Of a DNA stretch of 64,000 nucleotides, positions 1-6,761 are shown piece after piece; within the stretch, counting starts at the first letter, position 1, and the number at the start of each line of letters is the position of its first letter. The notes below the pieces were generated by a model. The model made no database searches and had not been told where the DNA came from. It saw only the letters and a list, made by a program, of their open reading frames with translations. This DNA is from Paenibacillus stellifer (GTDB lineage: Bacteria > Bacillota > Bacilli > Paenibacillales > Paenibacillaceae): assembly GCF_000758685.1 (NCBI RefSeq), contig NZ_CP009286.1, positions 92,501 through 156,500 of the forward strand, read 5' to 3'. Made by a program: the position numbers and the translations under genes.

Positions 1-98
1 ACGTATGTGTTGTATCTGTATGTGTAGCGACCATCACGTTCGCGGACGCCTGGAGGAAGCTTCTTTTTTTTCTTGGATTTCTTAACAATGTTATCCAT
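1..98 (-). CDS. int: Phage integrase (tyrosine recombinase), N-terminal fragment
   Basis: Only the first 32 codons lie in the window. The start is ATG at 98 with AGGAGG about 7 bases upstream. The visible residues are a lysine-rich start followed by PPGVRERDGRYTYRYNTY, which resembles the N-terminal arm-binding domain of phage and Tn916-type tyrosine recombinases (a G-x-R-x-R-D-G-R-Y-x-Y pattern). The position, divergent from the early operon and beside a CI-like repressor, fits an integrase. The catalytic domain is outside the window, so the family is inferred from the N-terminus and context only. Confidence 0.7.
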   Translation of the reverse strand, partial: MDNIVKKSKKKKKLPPGVRERDGRYTYRYNTY

Positions 99-133
99 AT
101 TGTTCTCCTCCTTGTCGCAGTTTGAACTATGTA

Positions 134-484
134 TTATTTTTCTGTGTTGCGCTCCATCAGTTGAATGAACAATTCTAGATCCTCTTCAGAAAGAGACATA
201 ACCGCCTTGATGGCTCTCTTTCTATTTTCGCTCAATCCATCGGTCAGTGAATCGATCGTTAACTCAATTTGTTTTGGAGGTTCTGCGAATAACAGTTGGT
301 CGATGTCGGTTTCCAATACATCCGCTATCAACTGCACTTTCCCCATCCGCGGCTCATTTTTACCGCTCTCCCAGTACCCAACCATTGCTCCAGATACCCC
401 GACTCTCTTTCCTAATTCTTCCTTGGTCAACCCCTTTAATTCCCTAAAACGTTTTAAATTATTTGAGAAATATATTGTCTTCAC
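134..484 (-). CDS. CI-like XRE-family phage repressor
   Basis: A protein of about 116 residues with an N-terminal Cro/C1 helix-turn-helix (roughly residues 8-62: LKRFRELKGLTKEELGKRVGV, then the recognition-helix region GAMVGYWESGKNEPR) and a short helical C-terminal part that probably makes dimers. There is no LexA-type peptidase domain, so induction would have to use an antirepressor or a partner protein; a KilAC antirepressor lies at 1351. I chose GTG at 484 because GGGAG lies 8 bases upstream; a TTG at 499 would add five residues but removes that site. It sits between the integrase and the divergent early promoter, the usual place of the lysogeny repressor. Confidence 0.8.
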   Translation of the reverse strand: MKTIYFSNNLKRFRELKGLTKEELGKRVGVSGAMVGYWESGKNEPRMGKVQLIADVLETDIDQLLFAEPPKQIELTIDSLTDGLSENRKRAIKAVMSLSEEDLELFIQLMERNTEK

Positions 485-585
485 TAAACACACTCCCAAT
501 CTAATTCTTTAGATAAATAATAACACTATATATCTTGTTTTACCAGAAAAAATCTAAATTATACTTTGGAATTTTTGATTTTGCG

Positions 586-614
586 TTGACATCAAAGTTA
601 AACTTAATTATCAT
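586..614 (+). promoter_or_regulatory. Early (PR-like) promoter
   Basis: TTGACA at 586-591, a 17-base spacer and TATCAT at 609-614: consensus -35 and 5/6 -10. It lies between the CI-like and Cro-like genes and reads into the early operon. An AAACTTAA motif at 600-607 lies at the spacer end just before the -10, where a bound repressor would block polymerase. Confidence 0.75.
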
Positions 615-900
615 AGGTTTAGGTCAAAGGAGGTGATCGACAAAATGATTGCTACAGAAAAGACCGCAGAGACCAAATCATTAAGGGAATGGAGGTTTTT
701 GAGGGATCTCCCCAAAAGTGCGGTTGCCAAGGGCATAGGCGTCCATCCATCGACATATGACCGGATGGAGAAAAATCCCCTGAGTATTTCTATTGCGAAT
801 GCTGTGGCCTTGGCGAGTTTTTTTGGATGCGAAGTTAAACAAATAAAATTTTTCGAGTAAAACTTAAGTTTAACTTTAATAGTCTTCAACGCTTAAGTTT
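598..900. promoter_or_regulatory. Candidate operator repeats (AAACTTAA motif)
   Basis: The motif occurs as AAACTTAA at about 600-607 (inside the early promoter), as the perfect palindrome AAACTTAAGTTT at 860-871 just after the Cro-like stop, and as CTTAAGTTT at about 892-900 before the excisionase-like gene. Repeated copies around a repressor/Cro pair are typical of phage operators. Which protein binds is inference. Confidence 0.5.
645..860 (+). CDS. Cro-like XRE-family regulator
   Basis: A 71-residue helix-turn-helix protein divergent from the repressor, the standard Cro position. Visible pattern: SLREWRFLRDLPKSAVAKGI, then GVHPSTYDRMEKNP and IANAVALASFFG, a Cro/C1 five-helix domain and little else. 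ATG at 645 is preferred because AAAGGAGGTGA lies upstream with 9-base spacing; the in-frame GTG at 633 would sit inside that ribosome binding site. The gene at 35693 near the right end is a similar short protein (shared NP..I.I..AV...I.F.E pattern). Confidence 0.75.
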   Translation: MIATEKTAETKSLREWRFLRDLPKSAVAKGIGVHPSTYDRMEKNPLSISIANAVALASFFGCEVKQIKFFE

Positions 901-923
901 TATTCGGAGAGGAGGGAATCAAA

Positions 924-1133
924 ATGGAACATATTCCGCACATTTTAACCCTCAAGCAAGCGGCATATCACTTGGGTCTGAGTGAGATTACGTTAAAAAG
1001 AAGAATATACGCCAAACAGCTTAAGGCATATAAGGATGGCGGATATTGGAAAATCAAGCGCGAATGGCTTGATGAGTATCAGAACAACCTCATTTCAAAA
1101 ACGGATGAGGAGGCAAATGCCATTGGAATTTGA
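924..1133 (+). CDS. Excisionase-like / MerR-type winged HTH DNA-binding protein
   Basis: A 69-residue protein: HILTLKQAAYHLGLSEITLK is the first helix-turn-helix, followed by the wing-like KAYKDGGYWKIKREWLDEY, the HTH_17 (excisionase) fold. GGAGAGGAGGG gives a good ribosome binding site. As the second early gene it may be the Xis that directs excision, or a second early regulator; the sequence alone does not separate these. Confidence 0.7.
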   Translation: MEHIPHILTLKQAAYHLGLSEITLKRRIYAKQLKAYKDGGYWKIKREWLDEYQNNLISKTDEEANAIGI

Positions 1134-1308
1134 CCAAGCCCATGAGCAGTACAGCATTCGAACCGCCTTACACGCATGTTTAGATGCCGGAGCCGATCCG
1201 GAGCTAATGCAGCAGTTGGTTGACCTATTCCGGCACCGTTGGATGGACAACCCAGAAATGCGACGGTATGTAGACGACATGGAGGTAAGGTATATCACAT
1301 TGTTGTAA
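1117..1308 (+). CDS. Small phage protein, unknown function
   Basis: A 63-residue acidic, helical protein (MPLEFDQAHEQYSIRTALHA ... ending YITLL). ATG at 1117 overlaps the end of the excisionase-like gene and follows GAGGAGG, suggesting translational coupling; a longer frame from 1036 would lie wholly inside the upstream gene and is not supported. No domain recognised. It lies in the early operon just before the antirepressor. Confidence 0.55.
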   Translation: MPLEFDQAHEQYSIRTALHACLDAGADPELMQQLVDLFRHRWMDNPEMRRYVDDMEVRYITLL

Positions 1309-1350
1309 AGGGGTTTCCAAGCCAGTAATACCTTTGAAAGGAGCGACGCA

Positions 1351-2097
1351 ATGAATCAACTGCAAGTCTTTAATTTTACCGGAAGCGAAGTAAGAGTAGT
1401 TATTCATGACGGCCGCCCGTGGTGGGTGGCAAAGGATGTCTGCCAGGCTATCGACATCGACCAGAGTCAAACCAGACGCCTTGATGATGATGAAAAGGGG
1501 TTGCGTTTAATACAAACCCCTGGGGGATCTCAAGAAGTACTCACCGTAAACGAGCCCGGCCTTTACTCTCTTATTCTCGGCAGTAGGAAGCCGGAGGCGA
1601 AAAGTTTTAAACGGTGGATTACGCACGAGGTTTTGCCGGCGATCCGAACAACAGGGATGTACGCGGCTGATGAGCTGCTGGACAACCCAGATCTACTGAT
1701 TGAGGCAGCAACCCGGCTAAAAGAGGAACGAGCCGCGCGGCGAGCACTTGAGGCGAAGATCGAGAAGGACCGACCGAAAGTCATTTACGCCGAGTCGGTG
1801 GAGGTTTCCGAAAATACGATCCTGATCGGTGAGCTCGCAAAACTCCTGAAGCAAAACGGGATAGATATAGGTCAGAATCGGCTGTTCAAGATTCTTCGGA
1901 GTGAGGGTTACCTGGGAGTCCGCGGTGAGTATTGGAACATGCCGACCCAGCGATCGATGGATCTCGCTTTGTTCGAGATTAAGACCCGGACAATCAATAA
2001 TCCGGACGGAAGCACACGGACAACACGAACGACCAAAGTAACAGGCAAAGGTCAAATCTATTTTATCAACAAATTCAAAGGAGCGATGAAACCATGA
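1351..2097 (+). CDS. Phage antirepressor: BRO-N plus KilAC (YoqD-like)
   Basis: 248 residues in two domains. Residues 1-110 are a BRO-N/Ant domain (QVFNFTGSEVRVVIHDGRPW, then WVAKDVCQAIDI and GLYSLILGSRKPEAKSFKRW). Residues about 130-248 are a KilA-C/YoqD DNA-binding domain (SENTILIGELAKLLKQNGID, GQNRLFKILRSEGYLG, TKVTGKGQIYFINKF). Such proteins antagonise phage repressors or act as early regulators. AAAGGAG precedes the ATG. The stop overlaps the next gene's ATG (ATGA), so translation is coupled. Confidence 0.88.
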   Translation: MNQLQVFNFTGSEVRVVIHDGRPWWVAKDVCQAIDIDQSQTRRLDDDEKGLRLIQTPGGSQEVLTVNEPGLYSLILGSRKPEAKSFKRWITHEVLPAIRTTGMYAADELLDNPDLLIEAATRLKEERAARRALEAKIEKDRPKVIYAESVEVSENTILIGELAKLLKQNGIDIGQNRLFKILRSEGYLGVRGEYWNMPTQRSMDLALFEIKTRTINNPDGSTRTTRTTKVTGKGQIYFINKFKGAMKP

Positions 2098-2270
2098 TGT
2101 CGAGAAAACAACGTATCCGTATTTGCGGAAATCTGCTTCAGTTGATCGAGACAGCACCATCCATGCGCGTCCGCAATATGTACATCCTTCAATACCGGGC
2201 GACAGCATCCCGGATAAACGAAAAACAGCCTACCGGATCCTACCCCGGCAGACTGTCAGTAGCTTTATAA
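2094..2270 (+). CDS. Small basic phage protein, unknown
   Basis: A 58-residue basic protein (starts MMSRKQRIRICGNLLQLIET) whose ATG overlaps the antirepressor stop in an ATGA, with the AAAGGAG inside the end of the antirepressor gene acting as ribosome binding site. No domain recognised. The coupling and the absence of a competing frame make it a likely real gene. Confidence 0.5.
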   Translation: MMSRKQRIRICGNLLQLIETAPSMRVRNMYILQYRATASRINEKQPTGSYPGRLSVAL

Positions 2271-2315
2271 ACATTATTACGGTCATCATACATCGAATCG
2301 AGGTGTTTTGCAATC

Positions 2316-2480
2316 ATGAAGACGAATTTACCAGAGAAAGAGGATGTCACTGTAGTGTCCCTCTGTGCAAACAAGGAGTGTCGGAAACCGATCCTTCACG
2401 GGCATCCGGCGGTTAAAGTCGGAAAGTCTCTTTGCTGTAATTTCAGTTGCGCTAGTCAGCATATGTACGCCAACAAATAG
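2316..2480 (+). CDS. Small cysteine-rich protein, possible zinc finger
   Basis: 54 residues from ATG at 2316, with GAGGTG about 10 bases upstream. It carries CANKEC and CCNFSC, two cysteine pairs that could bind one zinc ion, separated by KPILHGHPAVKVGKS. It ends 17 bases before the replisome organizer. Function unknown; one of several small cysteine-cluster proteins in this phage. Confidence 0.5.
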   Translation: MKTNLPEKEDVTVVSLCANKECRKPILHGHPAVKVGKSLCCNFSCASQHMYANK

Positions 2481-2497
2481 TGTAAGCGGGTGGTGAA

Positions 2498-3415
2498 ATG
2501 GACGGCTGGATCAAACTCCACCGAAAAGTAATGGAAAATCCAATCGTTTGTAAGGATGGTGACCACCTTGCTGTGTGGATGTATTTGCTGCTCAATGCGA
2601 CGCATAAAGAGGTTCCAGCGGTGTTCATGGGCCAGAGAATTTCTCTACAACCCGGGCAGTTAATCACCGGCAGAAAGGTCATTTCGGATAAATTTAATAT
2701 CTCAGAAAGTAAGGTGCAACGAATACTGAAATCGTTCGAAAATGAACGGCAGATTGAACAACAAAACGGCAATAAAAACCGCTTGATATCGGTGATTTCA
2801 TGGCCTGAATACCAAGAGTGTGAACAACAAGACGAACAACAACTGAACAACAAACGAACAACAACTGAACAACAAGTGAACACAAACAAGAATGTAAAGA
2901 ATGTTAAGAACTTAAGAACAAAAGAAGATATAAAACCATTGTGTGATTCGCCTCCGGCAGAACCACACGTTGATTCTTATCATCCTGACTTTGAACGATT
3001 CTGGAAAGTCTTCCCGACAAGACGCCGGAAGGACAAGGCAAAGGCCTTCGCAACTTGGAAAAAGAAAGTCAAGCAAGCCGAGAGAGAAGCACTCATCCAA
3101 TGCACAATCCTTTATTCTCAAGACTTCGAAACTATCGGCTTGCATTCCGAGTTTGCCAAGATGCCGACAACCTACCTCAATGCCGGAACCTATAAAGATT
3201 ACCTAGGAGGCGATGAAAGTGGACCTGAAGGACTTGAACCTTCCGGAAGAGGACAAGCGGCTACTGGAGAATACGATAAATTCGGTCCACCGCCGCCCGA
3301 ACCGGACGATTACATCGGCGCCTATTACGGCCATGCTTCGCGAAATGGAGGCGGCAGTGAAGGTCGAGGACGTGCTGAAGCCGGTTCGGATGACGACATC
3401 TTTGTTCGCCGATGA
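2498..3415 (+). CDS. DnaD-like phage replisome organizer
   Basis: An N-terminal winged-helix domain (MDGWIKLHRKVMENPI ... VWMYLLLNATHKE ... LITGRKVISDKFNISESKVQ) typical of phage replisome organizers, a Gln/Asn/Thr-rich linker (about residues 105-150), and a C-terminal helical region (FWKVFPTRRRKDKAKAFATW). Such proteins bind the phage origin and recruit the helicase loader; the adjacent DnaC-like gene fits. The linker is encoded by six GAACAACAA repeats that look like origin iterons. The usual family C-terminus would fall near YLNAGTYKDYLG, but the frame continues 66 low-complexity residues overlapping the next gene by about 200 bases. That extension is suspicious. Confidence 0.8.
   Translation: MDGWIKLHRKVMENPIVCKDGDHLAVWMYLLLNATHKEVPAVFMGQRISLQPGQLITGRKVISDKFNISESKVQRILKSFENERQIEQQNGNKNRLISVISWPEYQECEQQDEQQLNNKRTTTEQQVNTNKNVKNVKNLRTKEDIKPLCDSPPAEPHVDSYHPDFERFWKVFPTRRRKDKAKAFATWKKKVKQAEREALIQCTILYSQDFETIGLHSEFAKMPTTYLNAGTYKDYLGGDESGPEGLEPSGRGQAATGEYDKFGPPPPEPDDYIGAYYGHASRNGGGSEGRGRAEAGSDDDIFVRR
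2756..2890. repeat. GAACAACAA repeats, candidate phage replication origin
   Basis: GAACAACAA starts at 2756, 2822, 2834, 2845, 2856 and 2867, with 11-12 base spacing among the last five and a degenerate GAACACAAA at 2878. The period is one helical turn, not a multiple of three, so the same DNA encodes EQQ, LNNK, RTTT and EQQ in turn: the constraint is on DNA, not protein. An AT-rich stretch follows (about 2881-2940). Origins inside replication-initiator genes are known in lambdoid and many Firmicute phages. Confidence 0.6.
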
Positions 3416-4202
3416 CGAGCATGATGGGACATATTGCTGCCTCGGTTGCCGGCAGACAATCGGCCGGACATACTTTCCGCCGAATGGGAAGTGGGGCCTG
3501 AAGAAAGCCTGCGCCTGCGTCGTCGCCGAGAACGAGGCCAGAGAGAAGGAGCAGGAGCGGAAGCTGCGCCGGGCCAAGATGGAGCGGATCTATGCTAAGT
3601 CAATCATGAACGAAGCTCTCCAGAAGGCGACATTCCACAACTTTATCCAGCGCCCTGGAACGGAAGCGGTTTGCAAGGCATCGGCGGATTTCGTTCGTAG
3701 CTTCGAAGGTCGAACAACCGGACTCCTGATGTATGGGAAGGCAGGAAATGGAAAAAGCCATTTGGCCGCATCCATCAATCACGAACTGAACCGACGCGGA
3801 TGGGTATGCCTCTTCTTGGATGTTCCGCAGTTGTTCAACCTGGCGAAGGACACGAACCGGAAGGACTCCAAGACAAGCCTCACGGACATTATCTCCGGCG
3901 CCATTGCAGCGGATCTCCTCACACTGGACGAGTTGGGCAGCGGCTACCTGACGGAATATGAGTTCAACGACATTTTGTTCCCGATCATCAACGGACGGCA
4001 GGGCAAGCCGACGAACTTCACGACAAACCTGGACCTGGGCCGGCTGGCTAACTGGTTTGAGAAAGACAAGAACGGCGCGCCTCTGGATACTGACGGACGG
4101 ATCTACGACCGAATCCTTGGGAGCACGGACATTTACGAGAATCAAGGCACTTCGAAACGTCGCGAAGATGCGATAAAGCGCGCGAACGGAGGGAGACAGT
4201 GA
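3213..4202 (+). CDS. DnaC-like helicase loader (AAA+ ATPase)
   Basis: 329 residues. A cysteine cluster (CCLGC near 75-79 and CAC near 100-102) probably forms a zinc site before the AAA+ core. Walker A is GKAGNGKS (about 175-182) and Walker B LLTLDE (about 235-240); an NLDLGRLANW segment and arginine-rich C-terminus follow, as in DnaC/DnaI loaders. It would load the host replicative helicase at the origin marked by the upstream organizer. AGGAGG at 3205-3210 is only 2 bases from ATG 3213 but 8 from GTG 3219, so the true start may be 3219. The first 200 bases overlap the organizer frame. Confidence 0.88.
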   Translation: MKVDLKDLNLPEEDKRLLENTINSVHRRPNRTITSAPITAMLREMEAAVKVEDVLKPVRMTTSLFADDEHDGTYCCLGCRQTIGRTYFPPNGKWGLKKACACVVAENEAREKEQERKLRRAKMERIYAKSIMNEALQKATFHNFIQRPGTEAVCKASADFVRSFEGRTTGLLMYGKAGNGKSHLAASINHELNRRGWVCLFLDVPQLFNLAKDTNRKDSKTSLTDIISGAIAADLLTLDELGSGYLTEYEFNDILFPIINGRQGKPTNFTTNLDLGRLANWFEKDKNGAPLDTDGRIYDRILGSTDIYENQGTSKRREDAIKRANGGRQ

Positions 4203-4433
4203 ATGAAATGCTCAGTACCTTCTTGCCGGCTTGAGGCTACAGCAACATGGGCGACCGTACCTGTATGTGCTCATTGTCGGGGAATCATCAAGCAAGAGCA
4301 AAAGGAATATTATGCCGGGAAAATCGCAGAGCATGAACGGCGCCGGTACATCCGAATTCGATATATGACCCCATTCTGGGGCAGCATCCGAAAGGAGTTG
4401 GACCGACTTGCAGGATACCACACAGCCTCTTAA
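4203..4433 (+). CDS. Small zinc-finger-like phage protein
   Basis: 76 residues starting directly after the loader stop. CSVPSC and CAHC near the N-terminus resemble a single zinc-binding site (C-x4-C ... C-x2-C); the rest is basic and helical (EHERRRYIRIRY). Probably a DNA- or RNA-binding accessory of replication. No family recognised. Confidence 0.55.
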   Translation: MKCSVPSCRLEATATWATVPVCAHCRGIIKQEQKEYYAGKIAEHERRRYIRIRYMTPFWGSIRKELDRLAGYHTAS

Positions 4434-4746
4434 CCATCAGCAGGTCCAGCAGACCGGTCTCCCTGTTTGCATTCCGTGGGAACGCCAAATCAACGGAGCA
4501 TGGGCGCGTGGCGGTGACTGGAAGCCTAATAAGCCAGTTGGAGAAATCTTGCTTAACCCGGCGCGCTGCGCCGCACTCGGGGCACCAGTAAAGCAAGGCG
4601 AAGAACCTGCAGGCTATCTCTACAGTGCGAAGATCAAAACGCCGTATCGCTATACACCTCATTTTTCACGGCGACACGATGAACTGGATTGGTCGAACGC
4701 CCTGCCGGTCGAGCTGATAGCCAGGGACGCCGGACCCCGGAAATGA
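4408..4746 (+). CDS. Hypothetical phage protein
   Basis: 112 residues from TTG at 4408, with AAAGGAG upstream inside the preceding gene, which it overlaps by 26 bases. Its stop overlaps the next ATG. No domain recognised; the middle is rich in Pro, Gly and Trp (WERQINGAWARGGDWKPNKP). Position in a tightly coupled chain supports it being real. Confidence 0.5.
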   Translation: MQDTTQPLNHQQVQQTGLPVCIPWERQINGAWARGGDWKPNKPVGEILLNPARCAALGAPVKQGEEPAGYLYSAKIKTPYRYTPHFSRRHDELDWSNALPVELIARDAGPRK

Positions 4747-5081
4747 CGCTGGTATGTCTCCGGTGCGCAGCTGACATGATCGAGATACAACCGGACATAC
4801 ACCGGTGCCCGGCATGCAGCTGGGAAGCCGAACAACTCAGAATACCTGGAGGTGATCAGAATGGAGCATCAGACCTTTTGGAAACCAGAACGGCAGGAGA
4901 AGCCGAAGAAGACCAATGGGATCGGCCGGGGCCGGAAGGAACGGAAGCAGCTGCCGGAGTGGAAACGGAATCTCTTCCCGGACCATCAGCCAGGCAAGAG
5001 CAGCGCGGACCGAGCGGTATTCCCGCAGAAGGTCGTCGCGGAGCTGATTGCCGAAGCAGGCGGACTCTGCCGGTGCTGTAG
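4743..5081 (+). CDS. Zinc-ribbon protein with out-of-frame C-terminal extension
   Basis: ATG at 4743 overlaps the previous stop (ATGA). Residues 1-40 form a compact zinc ribbon (CLRC ... CPAC). After about residue 40 the sequence becomes Gly/Pro/Glu-rich low complexity and overlaps the HNH gene from 4861 to 5081 in another frame. Either a short zinc-ribbon gene has lost its stop, or this is a real overlapping gene. The first 40 residues are the part I trust. Confidence 0.45.
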   Translation: MTLVCLRCAADMIEIQPDIHRCPACSWEAEQLRIPGGDQNGASDLLETRTAGEAEEDQWDRPGPEGTEAAAGVETESLPGPSARQEQRGPSGIPAEGRRGADCRSRRTLPVL

Positions 5082-5526
5082 ATCACGGCCGGACACCACG
5101 ACTCACCACGTTTACCCAAGAGGCCGAAAAGGAAGAGGGGTCAAGACGAACGGCCTGCGTCTTTGTGGAATCTGTCACGACATGATCCAGACGGATGAAG
5201 AACTGCTGCAGGAGTGGATCAGCATCTTCCGGGACCTGTACGGAGACCACTTTTGGTTCGATGACCAAGATTGGGAAGAGTACAACCGCAAGGCATCCAT
5301 TCAGGCAGAGGCTGAGCGCGAGCAGGATGCCCGGAGACGGGAGATTGAGCCTGTAGCCGACTTAGTGTCTACCGCCGCCGGGCGACCGCTGAGAGCGAAA
5401 GAATTACGGCTCATAGAGTCTTTCGACCGTAAGACCTTGGATGTGTTCGCTGGTATGATGCGGGACGCGCTGAACGGATACGCCGCCGGCGGACATTACC
5501 GTCCGGTGGATAGGTTCGAGGACTGA
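4861..5526 (+). CDS. HNH-type nuclease-like protein
   Basis: 221 residues from ATG 4861, preceded by GGAGGTGATC. The centre holds CRCC, then THHVYPRGRKG, then NGLRLCGICHDMI: a zinc-binding cysteine frame with the H-H...N...H pattern of HNH endonucleases. The C-terminal half is charged helices ending in a short domain (RPLRAKELRLIESFDRKTL). It could nick DNA during replication, recombination or packaging. A second HNH gene lies at 11843 and a third, beside terminase, at 13608. Confidence 0.72.
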   Translation: MEHQTFWKPERQEKPKKTNGIGRGRKERKQLPEWKRNLFPDHQPGKSSADRAVFPQKVVAELIAEAGGLCRCCRSRPDTTTHHVYPRGRKGRGVKTNGLRLCGICHDMIQTDEELLQEWISIFRDLYGDHFWFDDQDWEEYNRKASIQAEAEREQDARRREIEPVADLVSTAAGRPLRAKELRLIESFDRKTLDVFAGMMRDALNGYAAGGHYRPVDRFED

Positions 5527-5570
5527 CTTATCAACAATTTTATACACATAACAACGGGAGTTGGTGGCAA

Positions 5571-5732
5571 ATGAACTGGAAAGCAGCCACTCGTGAGGAG
5601 TTATATACCGTCCTTCAGGACGAATTTGCCCGCCCATGGGAACGACAGGAGGCCGAGGAGGAGATCCTGCGACGCTGCCGCCCCGCTTGGGTCCGGGTAC
5701 AGCACAAGATCAAGGAGGTACCTGCAAGGTGA
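5571..5732 (+). CDS. Small charged phage protein, unknown
   Basis: 53 residues from ATG at 5571 (MNWKAATREELYTVLQDEF ... KEVPAR), preceded by GGGAGTTGG. Amphipathic helical, Arg/Glu-rich. Its stop overlaps the start of the next tiny frame. No family recognised. Confidence 0.5.
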   Translation: MNWKAATREELYTVLQDEFARPWERQEAEEEILRRCRPAWVRVQHKIKEVPAR

Positions 5733-5821
5733 TTAAACTACCAACGTATGCCGGTCACATGGGAGGGAAACCGGGCGATCGTGCAGGCGAAGGAACTGGC
5801 GTAACCAATAAGAGAGGATGA
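5729..5821 (+). CDS. Possible 30-residue peptide
   Basis: GTG at 5729 overlaps the previous stop and follows AAGGAGGT with good spacing; the frame encodes 30 residues (IKLPTYAGHMGGKPGDRAGE near the start) and ends six bases before the beta-helix protein. Coupling and the ribosome binding site are the only support. Confidence 0.3.
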   Translation: MIKLPTYAGHMGGKPGDRAGEGTGVTNKRG

Positions 5822-5827
5822 ATAACT

Positions 5828-6682
5828 ATGAAAAAATATGTACTCACCGAAACCACTAAGGAATGGATGGGCATTACACTCTATCAGATCAAAGCTGTAC
5901 GTGATATCCCGGAACAGGATATCGAAGAAGGCGAGCTGGGTGGCTGGATCGCATCCGAGAAGAACCTGGATCAAGACGGCGACGCTTGGGTCTCCGGCGA
6001 CGCTCGGGTCTACGGCAACGCTCAGGTCTACGGCAACGCTCGGGTCTACGGCGACGCTCAGGTCTCCGACAACGCTTGGGTCTACGGCAACGCTCAGGTC
6101 TACGGCAACGCTCGGGTCTACGGCGACGCTCAGGTCTACGGCAACGCTCGGGTCTACGGCAACGCTCAGGTCTACGGCGACGCTCAGGTCTCCGACAACG
6201 CTTGGGTCTCCGGCGACGCTTGGGTCTCCGGCGACGCTCGGGTCTACGGCAACGCTCAGGTCTACGGCGACGCTCGGGTCTACGGCGACGCTGGGGTCTA
6301 CGGCAACGCTCGGGTCTACGGCAACGCTCGGGTCTACGGCGACGCTCAGGTCTCCGACAACGCTTGGGTCTCCGGCGACGCTCAGGTCTCCGGCGACGCT
6401 CGGGTCGAGAGTCGGAAGCATATCTTCTGGGCATCGTCGGTCGGCTCTGAGGGCGGTACTCTGACAGCATACACGATCAAGACAGGAGAGATCGAAGTGA
6501 CGCGCGGCTGCTTCCGAGGAACGGTCGAAGAGTTTGAAACGGCGGTACGCAATCGGCACGACGGCAGTCGGTACGGCGAAGAGTATCTGGTGATGATTGA
6601 GTATATCAAGCTCAGATTCCGGGAAGTCACGGTGACGGAAGTAGACGAACCTGAATCCGAAGATGACAGAGAAGCGATATAA
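5828..6682 (+). CDS. Hexapeptide-repeat (left-handed beta-helix) protein
   Basis: 284 residues. Residues 1-50 are a cap (KKYVLTETTKEW ... EGELGGWIASEKNLDQDG). Residues 52-195 are 24 hexapeptides of the form [DN]A[WRQ]V[YS][GD], which predict a left-handed beta-helix. A C-terminal domain of about 90 residues follows (TAYTIKTGEIEVTRGCFRGT). The cap-plus-repeat plan resembles E. coli YdcK-type proteins and other phage/prophage repeat proteins; the role is unknown. No acyltransferase catalytic histidine is obvious. The DNA repeats are nearly identical 18-mers. Confidence 0.75.
   Translation: MKKYVLTETTKEWMGITLYQIKAVRDIPEQDIEEGELGGWIASEKNLDQDGDAWVSGDARVYGNAQVYGNARVYGDAQVSDNAWVYGNAQVYGNARVYGDAQVYGNARVYGNAQVYGDAQVSDNAWVSGDAWVSGDARVYGNAQVYGDARVYGDAGVYGNARVYGNARVYGDAQVSDNAWVSGDAQVSGDARVESRKHIFWASSVGSEGGTLTAYTIKTGEIEVTRGCFRGTVEEFETAVRNRHDGSRYGEEYLVMIEYIKLRFREVTVTEVDEPESEDDREAI
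5981..6412 (+). repeat. 24 tandem 18-bp units encoding hexapeptides
   Basis: Twenty-four consecutive 18-base units based on GACGCTCGGGTCTACGGC, differing at a few positions (GAC/AAC, CGG/CAG/TGG, TAC/TCC, GGC/GAC). Near-identity at synonymous sites implies recent expansion or gene conversion. Other reading frames across the block are also stop-free, an artefact of the repeat. Confidence 0.92.
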
Positions 6683-6755
6683 ACCGGGGCAAGTAGCCTG
6701 GGTAATCCGTGTAAATAAGGCAGCAACAGTTGTTTTAAGGGACAAGGAGGGATAG
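6663..6755 (+). CDS. Possible 30-residue peptide
   Basis: ATG at 6663 overlaps the end of the repeat protein; the frame encodes MTEKRYKPGQVAWVIRVNKA and ten more residues ending KEG before a TAG. The composition looks protein-like, but there is no clear ribosome binding site, so it depends on coupling. Low certainty. Confidence 0.3.
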   Translation: MTEKRYKPGQVAWVIRVNKAATVVLRDKEG

Positions 6756-6761
6756 ACACCC

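Noticed and set aside
5838..6470. Long Arg/Leu-rich or Thr/Leu-rich frames on both strands over the repeat block
   Set aside because: They exist because the 18-base repeat has no stop in several frames; the hexapeptide frame alone has a start, ribosome binding site and a sensible protein on both sides.
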